A stretch of DNA of 64,000 nt from CAZDYP01 sp964509505. GTDB lineage: Bacteria; Chloroflexota; Anaerolineae; JACRMK01. Shown piece after piece: positions 22,841 through 31,600 of this stretch; within the stretch, counting starts at the first letter, position 1; the number at the start of each line of letters is the position of its first letter. The stretch covers positions 3,673-67,672 of the forward strand of contig CAZDYP010000005.1 of NCBI GenBank assembly GCA_964509505.1, written 5' to 3'. Made by a program: the position numbers and the translations under genes. The notes beneath the pieces were generated by a model. That model did not search any database. It was not told the origin of the DNA and saw only the letters and a list, made by a program, of their open reading frames with translations.

Positions 22841-23761
22841 TCAGCGCACTATCAACACCAAGCCCAATAGCCATACGAGACACGCCGCGCCCATGATGCG
22901 CAAACTCCGCGCAATCGTATCGGCGTTCAATGGCGCAGCGCCATCGCCTAGCGTGTAGTGTCCGACCTTGCTGAGCGTCGCGTCGAGCGCGCCTGCCATC
23001 GCGCTCATGGGCCAACCGGCATTGGGCGAGGCTGTGCGCGCATGGTCGCGCCACAGCACACGCCACGCTTGTTTCGCATCGCTTTGGGTCAATACGGCGC
23101 TTAATACCAATAACAGCGCCGCGAGTCGCGCTGGCACAAGGTTGAGCGCGTCGTCCAAGCGCGCCGCAAACTTACCAAGGTACTCGCGTCGCGCATCACG
23201 GTATCCCCATAGCGCATCGGCAGTGTTGACGAAGCGATACGCCAACGCGCCGGGCAAACCGCACAACGCAAAGTAAAACAAGGGCGCCACAATGCCATCG
23301 CCGAAATTTTCCGCAACCGATTCAATCGTCGCCGCGGCGACTAATGATTCGTCAAGGTTCGTCGTGTCGCGGCTGACGAGATGCCAACTGAGCAGACGAC
23401 GCGCCTCAATCAAGTTGCTTGCTTGCAACGCGCCTTGCACGGCGTGCGCTGCTTGCGCCAACGCTTTAATGGCGAAGGTGGTCTTCAAGAGCCACGCACT
23501 GCCGACGAGATACACGACGCGATGTGTCATGGCTAAGAGCGCATTCACGCCCCACGCCAGTAACACAACCACAACCAATCCAATCAGCACTATCAACAGT
23601 CCATACACGAACATTGTGAATGGGCGTGCGTTGGGCGCATGGCGTTCGCCCCACTGCAGCCAGCGTCCCATCCACACGACGGGATGCAACGCCGAAGGTG
23701 GCTCGCCCCACAACAGGTCGAGCGCCGCTGCGAGCAACAGAATCAAAACCGCATCACTCAC
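22841..23761 (-). CDS. cbiB: Adenosylcobinamide-phosphate synthase CbiB/CobD
   Basis: Membrane enzyme that joins cobyric acid to (R)-1-amino-2-propanol phosphate, about 306 aa. Start GTG 23761 overlaps the cbiZ stop (GTGA), indicating coupling. Typical blocks: DLLWGEPPSALHPVVWMGRW, the VSRDTTNLDESLVAAATIESVAENFGD-type segment (VAENFGDG) and the NAGWPMSAMAGAL segment near the C-terminus, with about five hydrophobic segments. Confidence 0.93.
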   Translation of the reverse strand: MSDAVLILLLAAALDLLWGEPPSALHPVVWMGRWLQWGERHAPNARPFTMFVYGLLIVLIGLVVVVLLAWGVNALLAMTHRVVYLVGSAWLLKTTFAIKALAQAAHAVQGALQASNLIEARRLLSWHLVSRDTTNLDESLVAAATIESVAENFGDGIVAPLFYFALCGLPGALAYRFVNTADALWGYRDARREYLGKFAARLDDALNLVPARLAALLLVLSAVLTQSDAKQAWRVLWRDHARTASPNAGWPMSAMAGALDATLSKVGHYTLGDGAAPLNADTIARSLRIMGAACLVWLLGLVLIVR

Positions 23762-24405
23762 TGGATAGTCAGTCCTGCTTGTGTTACCGCGCGCACCGTA
23801 CGCCCAATCAGCCAATCCAGCTCAGTTGCGGCGCCTGCATAACGCAATGGCTCACCGCGCCCTGTGCAGGCGATGACTATCGCATCGGTGGAGGTGCCTG
23901 TGGCGAGCTGCCCCTCGTGGGTGCGGACGTTATGCTCAAACAGCGCGAGTGTTTTAGCTTCAGTGGCAATCAACAACGCATTGACGCGCGCGCTCGCCAT
24001 GAGGTTGCCATCAATCAAGATGATGGTGTTGATGGTGCCAACAGCCAAGAGCGCAGGTATGCTGATGCCCGCAGTGGTCGCATTGCTGAGTCCCAACGTT
24101 TGTACCACGGCCACAGTCAATGCGTTTGAGTGTTCAACCGCGCAACGGGCACGCTCCAATTTCACGGCGGTCATCAACCCGACAAAATGTGTAGTGATAC
24201 CTAGCGTCAAGGCGGCAGCGCGCAACTCATCGGCGGGATTCTTTGAGCTGTAATGCTTGTGTACATGCCAGTTGAGAATGTGGTGTGTCGTGTCGAGCTC
24301 CGCACCCACTACGGCTGAACTGAGTACGGTCAATGGAGTGACACTGGCAATATGCAACGCCTGCTCAGTCACGGCGATGGAGATACCTGTGATGGGAATG
24401 CGCAT
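23758..24405 (-). CDS. cbiZ: Adenosylcobinamide amidohydrolase CbiZ
   Basis: Hydrolyses adenosylcobinamide to cobyric acid, the remodelling route by which archaea and some bacteria salvage incomplete or foreign corrinoids. 215 aa with the family blocks VLSSAVVGAELDTTHHILN, VGLMTAVKLERARC, VVQTLGLSNATTAG, and TINTIILIDGNL. Its product is the substrate of CbiB, whose gene follows directly and overlaps, which explains the gene order cbiZ-cbiB. Confidence 0.9.
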   Translation of the reverse strand: MRIPITGISIAVTEQALHIASVTPLTVLSSAVVGAELDTTHHILNWHVHKHYSSKNPADELRAAALTLGITTHFVGLMTAVKLERARCAVEHSNALTVAVVQTLGLSNATTAGISIPALLAVGTINTIILIDGNLMASARVNALLIATEAKTLALFEHNVRTHEGQLATGTSTDAIVIACTGRGEPLRYAGAATELDWLIGRTVRAVTQAGLTIQ

Positions 24406-24412
24406 GATGCTC

Positions 24413-25174
24413 TCAAAGTTTCAACGTAAATGTGGCGAGCACAATCGCTTCGCTAATTTCGGTGAGCGCGCCATAGACATCGCCCGTTAGGCCTGGTAAG
24501 CGCGCCAACGCGAAGCGCACGACGAGCCACACGCCGATGGGCGCGAGCAGCAACGCGGTCAAGCCCAACGTGAACGTAGGCAAACCGGCGAGCGGGCGCA
24601 CGAGCGCCATGAACACCAAAGCGCAGATGGTGCCAAAGACGACGTGGCTGCGCCGCACGTTGGCGTGCAAGGTTTGTCCCAAGCCCTCGGCGCGACCATA
24701 GGGATAGCGGAGAATGCACACACTTAACAGCCAACGCGCCAGCATGGGTGATAACCACAGGGCGCTCGCCCAATGGGTGAGAGGTTGCGTGAGGAGTGCA
24801 TGCAATGCGGCGTATTTCGTGATGAGCAACCATACAGCGCCCAAGATACCCCATGCGCCGACATGCACGTCTTTCATGATGCGAAGTCGTTCGGTCATGT
24901 CACGATGGGACAGCAAGCCATCGCACGCATCCATCAGTCCATCGAGATGCAACCCCCCTGTGAGCAACACCCAAGCCAGCAGCAGCAGCGCGGCGACGAC
25001 TTCGCGCGCGAAGAGCGCGTTCATCAGCGAGCCAATGCCGATGAGGAGCAAGCCCAACAAGCAACCGACGAAAGGATAGAACATGACGCTTGCGCCGAGC
25101 TGCGCGGGCGAAACATTTTTGCGAATGGGAATCGGAATCGTCGTGAGGAATTGAAGCGCGGCAAGCAGGCTCAT
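24413..25174 (-). CDS. cobS: Adenosylcobinamide-GDP ribazoletransferase (cobalamin synthase)
   Basis: Integral membrane enzyme that joins adenosyl-GDP-cobinamide with alpha-ribazole (phosphate), about 253 aa from ATG 25174. Opens with SLLAALQFLTTIPIPI, contains the catalytic acidic block GGLHLDGLMDACDGLLSH and WLLITKYAAL, with six or so helices, and ends with GDVYGALTEISE. An upstream GTG (25204) would overlap cobT by 20 bp and adds non-conserved residues, so it is not preferred. Confidence 0.94.
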   Translation of the reverse strand: MSLLAALQFLTTIPIPIRKNVSPAQLGASVMFYPFVGCLLGLLLIGIGSLMNALFAREVVAALLLLAWVLLTGGLHLDGLMDACDGLLSHRDMTERLRIMKDVHVGAWGILGAVWLLITKYAALHALLTQPLTHWASALWLSPMLARWLLSVCILRYPYGRAEGLGQTLHANVRRSHVVFGTICALVFMALVRPLAGLPTFTLGLTALLLAPIGVWLVVRFALARLPGLTGDVYGALTEISEAIVLATFTLKL

Positions 25175-25184
25175 CAGCGCCTTT

Positions 25185-26282
25185 TCAAATTTTTTCAGAG
25201 ACACCTGCTTCTGCGAATGTCGCCATCTCGTTCAGTGTGCGACAGGCGGCTTCCAACACTGGCATGGCGAGCGCGGCGCCTGTGCCTTCGCCAAGACGCA
25301 GCTGCAAGTCGAAGAGCGGTTTCAGTTCCAACTGGGTGAGTGTAATGGCATGACCACGCTCGACGGATTGGTGTGAGGCAATGAAGTAATCCTTGACCCG
25401 CGGCGCCATGGTCGCCGCAAGCAAAGCCGCCGCGCCTGTGATGAACCCATCCAACACGATGGGCAGCCGTCGTGCTGCCGCGCCCAGCATAACGCCCACC
25501 AAGCCGCCTATTTCGCAGCCGCCAACTTTCTGTAACACATCCAGCGCATGTGCGCTGTCGCCTGTGAACGGATGGGGGGGCTGCTCTAGGCTGCGTAAGC
25601 CATGGAGCTCGAGCGCTTGTTCGATGACATGTATTTTGTGTGCAAGTCCTGCGTCATCCAAGCCTGTGCCTCGGCCCGTCACTTCCGCAACGGGGCGTCC
25701 CGTAAGCGCGGTGACGATGGCGCTCGAGGGTGTGGTGTTGCCAATGCCCATTTCGCCGACGCCGATGAGGTCAAGTCCCTTGTCAATTTCGGCGTTGATA
25801 ATTTCAATGCCAGCGACGATGGCGCGCATGGCTTCGTCGTAGGTGAGGGCAGGACCGCGCGCTAAATTGTGTGTGCCATGTTTGATTTTGCGGACGAGTA
25901 GTTCGCGGTGAGCTGGCAAATCACTAGCGACGCCCATATCTACGACGATGACCCGCGCTCCAACCTGTCGCGCCAGCACATTGATGGCTGCGCCACCCTC
26001 CAAAAAGTTAGCGACCATTTGCGCGGTAACCGCGCTCGGATACGCGCTGACCCCTTCCGCCGTCACGCCATGATCACCCGCCATCACGATAATCGCCTTG
26101 CGCGTCAAATGGGGACGGGCGTGACGTGTGATCCCCGCGAGTTGGATGGCCAGCGTTTCGAGGCGTCCAAGACTGCCTTGCGGTTTGGTCAATTGGTCTT
26201 GGCGTGTTTGCGCCTGTTGCATTGCCGTTGCGTCGAGTGGCGCGATGGCGTTGAGCGTGGATTGAACGAAAGCAGGTAACAT
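25185..26282 (-). CDS. cobT: Nicotinate-nucleotide--dimethylbenzimidazole phosphoribosyltransferase
   Basis: Activates the lower ligand base by making alpha-ribazole phosphate from nicotinate mononucleotide and dimethylbenzimidazole. 365 aa, full length: QDQLTKPQGSLGRLETLAIQ, VMAGDHGVTAEGVSAYP, GGAAINVLAR, GVGEMGIGNTTPSSAI, and the catalytic Glu region near the C-terminus (RLGEGTGAALAMP). First gene of the minus-strand B12 run. Its predicted promoter lies so close that the mRNA would have almost no leader. Confidence 0.95.
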   Translation of the reverse strand: MLPAFVQSTLNAIAPLDATAMQQAQTRQDQLTKPQGSLGRLETLAIQLAGITRHARPHLTRKAIIVMAGDHGVTAEGVSAYPSAVTAQMVANFLEGGAAINVLARQVGARVIVVDMGVASDLPAHRELLVRKIKHGTHNLARGPALTYDEAMRAIVAGIEIINAEIDKGLDLIGVGEMGIGNTTPSSAIVTALTGRPVAEVTGRGTGLDDAGLAHKIHVIEQALELHGLRSLEQPPHPFTGDSAHALDVLQKVGGCEIGGLVGVMLGAAARRLPIVLDGFITGAAALLAATMAPRVKDYFIASHQSVERGHAITLTQLELKPLFDLQLRLGEGTGAALAMPVLEAACRTLNEMATFAEAGVSEKI

Positions 26283-26293
26283 AAGCGGGCGCG

Positions 26294-26321
26294 ATTATAC
26301 GCGCGGGCGCTGTGAGCGCAA
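26294..26321 (-). promoter_or_regulatory. Promoter of the cobT operon (near-leaderless)
   Basis: Minus strand: TTGCGC (26321-26316), 16-bp spacer, TATAAT (26299-26294). Only 11 bp separate the -10 box from ATG 26282. Confidence 0.55.
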
Positions 26322-26359
26322 AATGATTTCAGCAGGGCGCCGAAGTCGGACGCGCTGCT

Positions 26360-26387
26360 TTGACAACTCTCCACATTCGCTTATAAT
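26360..26387 (+). promoter_or_regulatory. Promoter of glnA
   Basis: Consensus TTGACA (26360-26365), 16-bp spacer, consensus TATAAT (26382-26387). The predicted start is near 26394. Confidence 0.8.
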
Positions 26388-26422
26388 TGCATCATCACAA
26401 TTTCACAATCAAGTCCCAGAAG

Positions 26423-26453
26423 CCTCCGAACAAAATCATTCGGGGGTTTTTTC
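26423..26453 (+). terminator. Terminator in the glnA leader (possible attenuator)
   Basis: CCTCCGAA / TTCGGGGG stem (26423-26430, 26439-26446; one G-U pair), 8-nt loop, TTTTTT. It lies about 30 nt after the predicted transcription start and 33 nt before ATG 26486, so transcripts must pass it to express glnA. Confidence 0.75.
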
Positions 26454-26485
26454 TTTATGGGTCTGATTGGCAGAAGGAGATTTTC

Positions 26486-27916
26486 ATGAGCACAGAGTTG
26501 CGCCACTTCTTAGAGATTCCCTACGACGAACTCGAAGACAAGAATCTCGTGTTGAAAGAGAAGCGTTTGGCGCGCACACCGTTGTCGCAGCTCCAAGAGG
26601 AGCGGATGCGTGAGCTGACCGATGAGAAACGCGTCAAAGCCGTGACCGTTTGCTTCACCGACCTCGAAGGGCGATTGCACATGCTGGATTATGACAAAAA
26701 GTTTTTGTTGAAGTCGGCGAACAACCTCACGTTCGACGGCTCATCAGTGCGGGGGTTCACTGCCCAGCGCGAATCTGACTTGCGTTTGGGCATTGACTGG
26801 TCAGCCTTCTATTGGGCGCCTGCCGACCTCTTCGGACCTGGCAAGGTGATCGTCTTTGGCGAAGTGTTGGAGCGCGACGGTTCGCCGTTCCATTCGGACA
26901 TGCGCTTGAAGCTCAAGGCTTATACCGAGTCGCTCCATCAGAAGGAGGGTTTGACCTGCTACGCGGCGAACGAAATCGAAGGCATTCTGATGAAGGGGCG
27001 TGACGCCGAGCGTCGCTATCACGAAACGGGCGGCTTCGAGTTCACGGGCATCGGCGGCTACTATCACTCGTTGCCCGGCGACCCGCTGCGCCAATTCATT
27101 GATACGGCGGCGGAAGCGCAGCGCGCGATGGGCTTTGCCAACGAGAAGGATCATCCCGAAGTCGCGCCCTCGCAGTTCGAGATGAACTACAGCTATTCCG
27201 AAGCGATGATTGCCGCCGACCAGATTCAATTGTATAAGCTCATCTGTCGTCAGGTTGCCTACTTGCGCGATATGACCGTGAGCTTCTTGCCCAAGCCGGT
27301 GACGGGCGTGAATGGCAACGGCATGCACGCCAACGTGTCTGTCGCTAAAGGCGACAAAAACATGTTCTACGATGCGAAAGGCGAAGAAAGCCTCTCGACC
27401 TTTGCATGGAATTTCGTGGATCGTATTTTGACCAACGCGCTTGACATCTGCTTGATTCTCAATTCGAGCGTGAATGCCTATCGGCGGCTTGACCCACACT
27501 TTGAAGCGCCGAATCAAATCAAAGCCTCGCCCATTGACCGCGGCTCGATGGTGCGTATTCCGATTGGCAACGAGCGTTCCGCGCGCGTCGAAGTGCGCTC
27601 GATTGCACCCGACGCGAATCCGTATTTGGCGATTTACGCCATCTTCAAAGCGGGCTTGGAAGGAACCAGGTCCGATGCAAAAGATTTACGCACGGCCTTG
27701 CGCTACCTGCCTGACAACATCTACGATGCCATCAGCCATTTCCGCCACAGCGCGTTTGCCAAGGAGTTACTAGGCGAGTTGGCGCACGAAAAATTTGCCG
27801 ACCTCAAACAAGCGTCGGCAGATCGCTGTCCGCGGTTGCTTGGCTCAATCATCAAAATGGGCGAGGTGCAGTTCCACCATGAAGTGACGAATCAGTATTT
27901 GTGGAATCAATTCTAA
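26486..27916 (+). CDS. glnA: Glutamine synthetase family protein
   Basis: Cytoplasmic enzyme forming glutamine from glutamate, ammonia and ATP; 476 aa from ATG 26486 with AAGGAG upstream. The beta-grasp domain has NLTFDGSSVRGF. The catalytic domain has the metal-binding Glu in NEIEGIL, the GDPLRQF segment, PEVAPSQFEMNY, the ammonia/glutamate region NGNGMHANVSV, NSSVNAYRRLDPHFEAPNQ and the RSARVEVRSIAPDANPYL block. Compared with standard GSI the N-terminus is about 35 residues longer and there is no obvious adenylylation Tyr motif. It could be a GS paralogue with a different amine substrate, but the residues seen fit a true GS. Confidence 0.85.
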   Translation: MSTELRHFLEIPYDELEDKNLVLKEKRLARTPLSQLQEERMRELTDEKRVKAVTVCFTDLEGRLHMLDYDKKFLLKSANNLTFDGSSVRGFTAQRESDLRLGIDWSAFYWAPADLFGPGKVIVFGEVLERDGSPFHSDMRLKLKAYTESLHQKEGLTCYAANEIEGILMKGRDAERRYHETGGFEFTGIGGYYHSLPGDPLRQFIDTAAEAQRAMGFANEKDHPEVAPSQFEMNYSYSEAMIAADQIQLYKLICRQVAYLRDMTVSFLPKPVTGVNGNGMHANVSVAKGDKNMFYDAKGEESLSTFAWNFVDRILTNALDICLILNSSVNAYRRLDPHFEAPNQIKASPIDRGSMVRIPIGNERSARVEVRSIAPDANPYLAIYAIFKAGLEGTRSDAKDLRTALRYLPDNIYDAISHFRHSAFAKELLGELAHEKFADLKQASADRCPRLLGSIIKMGEVQFHHEVTNQYLWNQF

Positions 27917-27940
27917 TTCGTGGTCGGTCATTAAGACTTG

Positions 27941-27980
27941 AAAGACCTGACAGGTTGTTGGAACCCTGTCAGGTCTTTCT
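27941..27980. terminator. Strong hairpin between convergent glnA and plsY
   Basis: 14-bp perfect arms AAAGACCTGACAGG / CCTGTCAGGTCTTT (27941-27954, 27965-27978) with T-rich flanks on both strands. Likely a bidirectional terminator, and related in sequence to the palindrome at 21775. Confidence 0.75.
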
Positions 27981-27983
27981 GTG

Positions 27984-28649
27984 TTACGCCCCGCGTTTTT
28001 TTCCCCCACCTAGTCGCACCCATTCCGCCGTGTCTTTGATGTCTCGATCCAACCATAGGCGATTCCAATAAACATTTTCATTCGTCGCTGTGAGATGTAA
28101 GCCCTTGCTGCCCTGCAAGCGCCGCACGACAATCAGCAACCAAACCACCAGGCTGCCGATAACAATTTCCAGCGACACCTGACTCCACAGGGTTGCCCAG
28201 AGGGGCCACAACAAAAACGATAGCAACACCGTTTGCGGTCCCTTCTTCAATGCGGAGCCGCTGGCGACAAGGATGCCTGTCCACATCGTCTCGACGGGCC
28301 CGAACATGAACAGCACGCCGCCCGTCGTCGCGATGCCGCGCCCGCCGATGAAACGCAGCCACAGGGGCCAGCTATGTCCGACGATGGCTGCGATACCGCC
28401 CAGCATTTGTAACACTTCGTCGTAACCGTTGGCGCGCAAGAAGAGAATGGCGAATGCGCCTTTCAACAGATCAAAGCCCAGCGTTGCCACGTAGCCGATT
28501 TTGCTGACGCTCTGCCACATATTCGAGCTGCCGACGTTGCCGCTCCCAATCGTGCGAATGTCCGCGCCCTTCATAAAGCGCGCGAGGATGTATGCGGTTG
28601 GAATCGAGCCGATAAGATAGCCGACGACGAGCGCGACGAGATAAGCCAT
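27984..28649 (-). CDS. plsY: Glycerol-3-phosphate acyltransferase PlsY
   Basis: Membrane enzyme that acylates glycerol-3-phosphate from acyl-phosphate, the first step of phospholipid synthesis. 221 aa from ATG 28649; upstream codons run into the neighbouring gene and are not conserved. Motifs: GYLIGSIPTAYILARFMKG, the glycerol-phosphate loop IRTIGSGNVGSSNMW (motif 1), FDLLKGAFAI, GHSWPLWLRFIGGRGIATTGG (motifs 2 and 3). About six helices. The C-terminal 45 residues after the last helix are longer than in compact PlsY proteins. Confidence 0.88.
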   Translation of the reverse strand: MAYLVALVVGYLIGSIPTAYILARFMKGADIRTIGSGNVGSSNMWQSVSKIGYVATLGFDLLKGAFAILFLRANGYDEVLQMLGGIAAIVGHSWPLWLRFIGGRGIATTGGVLFMFGPVETMWTGILVASGSALKKGPQTVLLSFLLWPLWATLWSQVSLEIVIGSLVVWLLIVVRRLQGSKGLHLTATNENVYWNRLWLDRDIKDTAEWVRLGGGKKRGA

Positions 28650-28669
28650 GAGTTCATCCGTATCTGCCG

Positions 28670-31600
28670 TTAGCGCATCACTAAAGGCAAATAGATAAAA
28701 TTGACATCGGACACGTTGACGCTCAGAGGTCCGTAGATGTTGTTGGCTTCGTTGACTTCGGCGACGCGCGCATACGATGGATCGGTGCAATTGCTTCCTG
28801 CGCCGATGCTCGCACTGTCGCAGGTATCAGCTTGCAGATAGATGTGATGTGCGCCGCCCGTGCTGATGGTCAAGGAGTGCGCGATGACGCGTGTCTCGTT
28901 GGGCTGCATGGTGTTCACGCGCATGGCGCGTTCTGGGTTGAGGCGCCCCACTTGCACGTTCCAATTGCTCAAATCCAAACGGTTGACGGGTTGATGGTCA
29001 ATGTAGGTGTCAATGAAGAACCACGTGCCGGTCTCCTGGTTGCCGATGTTCGTCACAGTGATTTGAATGGTGGTGGGTTGCCCCCTGACGACTGTCGCAG
29101 GGAAACGCGCACCTATGATGATGATGTCGGGACCCACGCGCGCCGTATGCACGATGTCGGTGTCGGTGAAGCGATTGTTGGCGGGCGTGTCCTCGTTGCC
29201 GGCGCTGACCGAACCCGGCAAGGCGATGTTCGTATTGGGGGCAAGACCAGTTTGTACTTGCGCGGGGAATGTGACGCTGGCAATGCTATTGGGCGGCACG
29301 TCGGCTACCGTTTGCTGATAGGTGCTGCCAACCTGCGTCCAACCCGGCGGCGATGAGACGACGAGCTCGGCGGGCGGCGTGACGACGAAGGTCACGCCCG
29401 TCGCCGCTGAACTGCCGATGTTGTGCGCGGTCAACGTATAGACTAATGCTTGATTCACCTCCACAATGCCAACGCCATCATCCAGAAAGAAGTCGAGGTT
29501 GGCAGGATTGATATAGTCAACATCGGTCGCCGCATTGTTTGAGGTATCGGCATCGGCGCCTGCGAAGCCGATGCTCACGCCGTTGGTGAGGATGTCGCCG
29601 CCAAGCACGGTAGCGCTGACTTGCGCGACGAGTGAAAGGCTTGCGCTTTGTCCCGCGTTGAGTGAACCATAGGTGCGGAGGTACGAACCGCCGCCAATGT
29701 TTGTCCAATTGCCATCCACGACGGTGACGTTAGTGGAGGGCGTTTCGGTCAAGGTGACGTTGTGCACGATGTCGTTGCCGATGTTCGTGAATGTGATAGT
29801 GTAGGTGAGCATTTGTCCAGCGTAGGGGAAGTTCAGGCCATTGCTCTTGCTCACGCTTACGTCGAGGCGTTGCACTTGATCCACATCCATCGCTTGATTG
29901 TTGGCGAGATTCGTTTCGTTGCTGGCGGCAATGTTCACCGTGTTGGTGTAGAGATTGCCGGCAGGCACGCTAGTCACTTGCGCGATGAAGATCGCCACCG
30001 CGGCTTGTCCATTGCCCAGATTCGGCGCATTGTACCCATAGACGCCGCCCGAGAATGTCCACGTGACCGGCCCGACGAAGCTCATGCCATTGGGCAACGT
30101 CTCTGTGAGCCGCACGCTTTGCGCCACATCGCCGCCCGTGTTGGTATAGCGAATCGTGTAGGTGATGAACTCTCCAACCACCACGCCGCTGCGTCCATCG
30201 CTCTTGCTGATGACGAGGTCGGGCGCGGGCGGACCGATAGATGAGTTCACATAGACCGGTGCGATGTCGTCGGTGGGAGGAATGTCAACCACGTCGGAGG
30301 CATCAACACCTTGCGCTGTGGCGACGACGCGATTGTAGTAAGTTCCCGTGGCCACCGTATCGCTTACGCGCACACGAAATGACAGCACTACTTTGTACGG
30401 CTCGCCAAAGGACACCGTGCCGAGATTCCACACAGGTTGCGTGATGGTACCGCCGGGATTGGGACCTGAGAGCATGCTGTCGAATAGGAAGCCGTTGGGG
30501 AGGGTGTCGGTTACAAGGGTGTTATTGATGGCTTGCACGTTGGGACGGAGGTTGACTAGCGTGATGGTATAGACGACGTACCCTCCGTTGACGGTGGCAG
30601 TGGGCGCAACCACTTTATCGAGACCGACGCCTGCCAACACGATGATGGGGGAGCCATTGTAGCCAATCGCCTCGGCAACTTGCCAACCAGCTGGCAGAGT
30701 GGCGGTGAAGGCGCCCACACCCGCCGTCGGCGTAGGCGTTTCGATTTTGTTCAAGTAGGTGCCGACCAACGCAGCCGCGCGTGTTTTGAACGCCAAGCGC
30801 ACCGATTGATCGAAAGGTGGAACGGTGATGTCGCGCCACGAGGGTGGATTGGCGCTCACAGGTTGATAGGGGTCGCTGAGATTTTCCATTTCCTCAAAGC
30901 GGAACGAGGCGACGCCGGGCCCGAGGCTTGGCAACGTATCGGTGAACGCGCGCACGGTGACTGTGTGAGGTCCCGCATTGATGAGGAAGGCTTCATACAC
31001 GAAGCGTCCGAGGGGCGTGGTTGCGCCTGGTCGGGCGAGTTTACTGATCGCGAGCGTGGCGGTGCGCACGTTGATGGGGGAGAAACGGAAGGGCGCGCAG
31101 AAGTAGGGATCCGTCCCGCTGGTGGTTTTTATGCTATGCGCGTAGTTGCCGGGGAATGGTGAGGCGGTGGCGGTGAAGACGATGGCGTTGTTGATGCCGC
31201 CGCCCGCCAAGTTCAACCCATCCCACACCACGTAAGCCGATGTCGTGTAAACGGGTTGAGGTCCCGCAATCATCCCGCCAAACACAAAGCCGAGGGGCAA
31301 TGTATCTGTGACGCGCAGATTGTTGAAGGAGAGACTGGTGTTGTTGCTGATGATCACCGTGTAGGTGGTGACTTCGCCAGGTGTCGCGCCAATCCAATTC
31401 GGCACCAACTTGATTTCGGCGTGGGGATAGACGTACACACCGGCCAGAAAATCTGAATTGCGCCACGTGCCTACGTAACCGGGCGGAGAAATGATGGTTG
31501 CGCCCAATGCGCCAGGTCCCTGTGGAATCGAATTGGGCAAGGCGTCACAGATGCTACTGCCGCGCAGATTCACTTGAAACGTCGTGGTATATTCGCTTTG

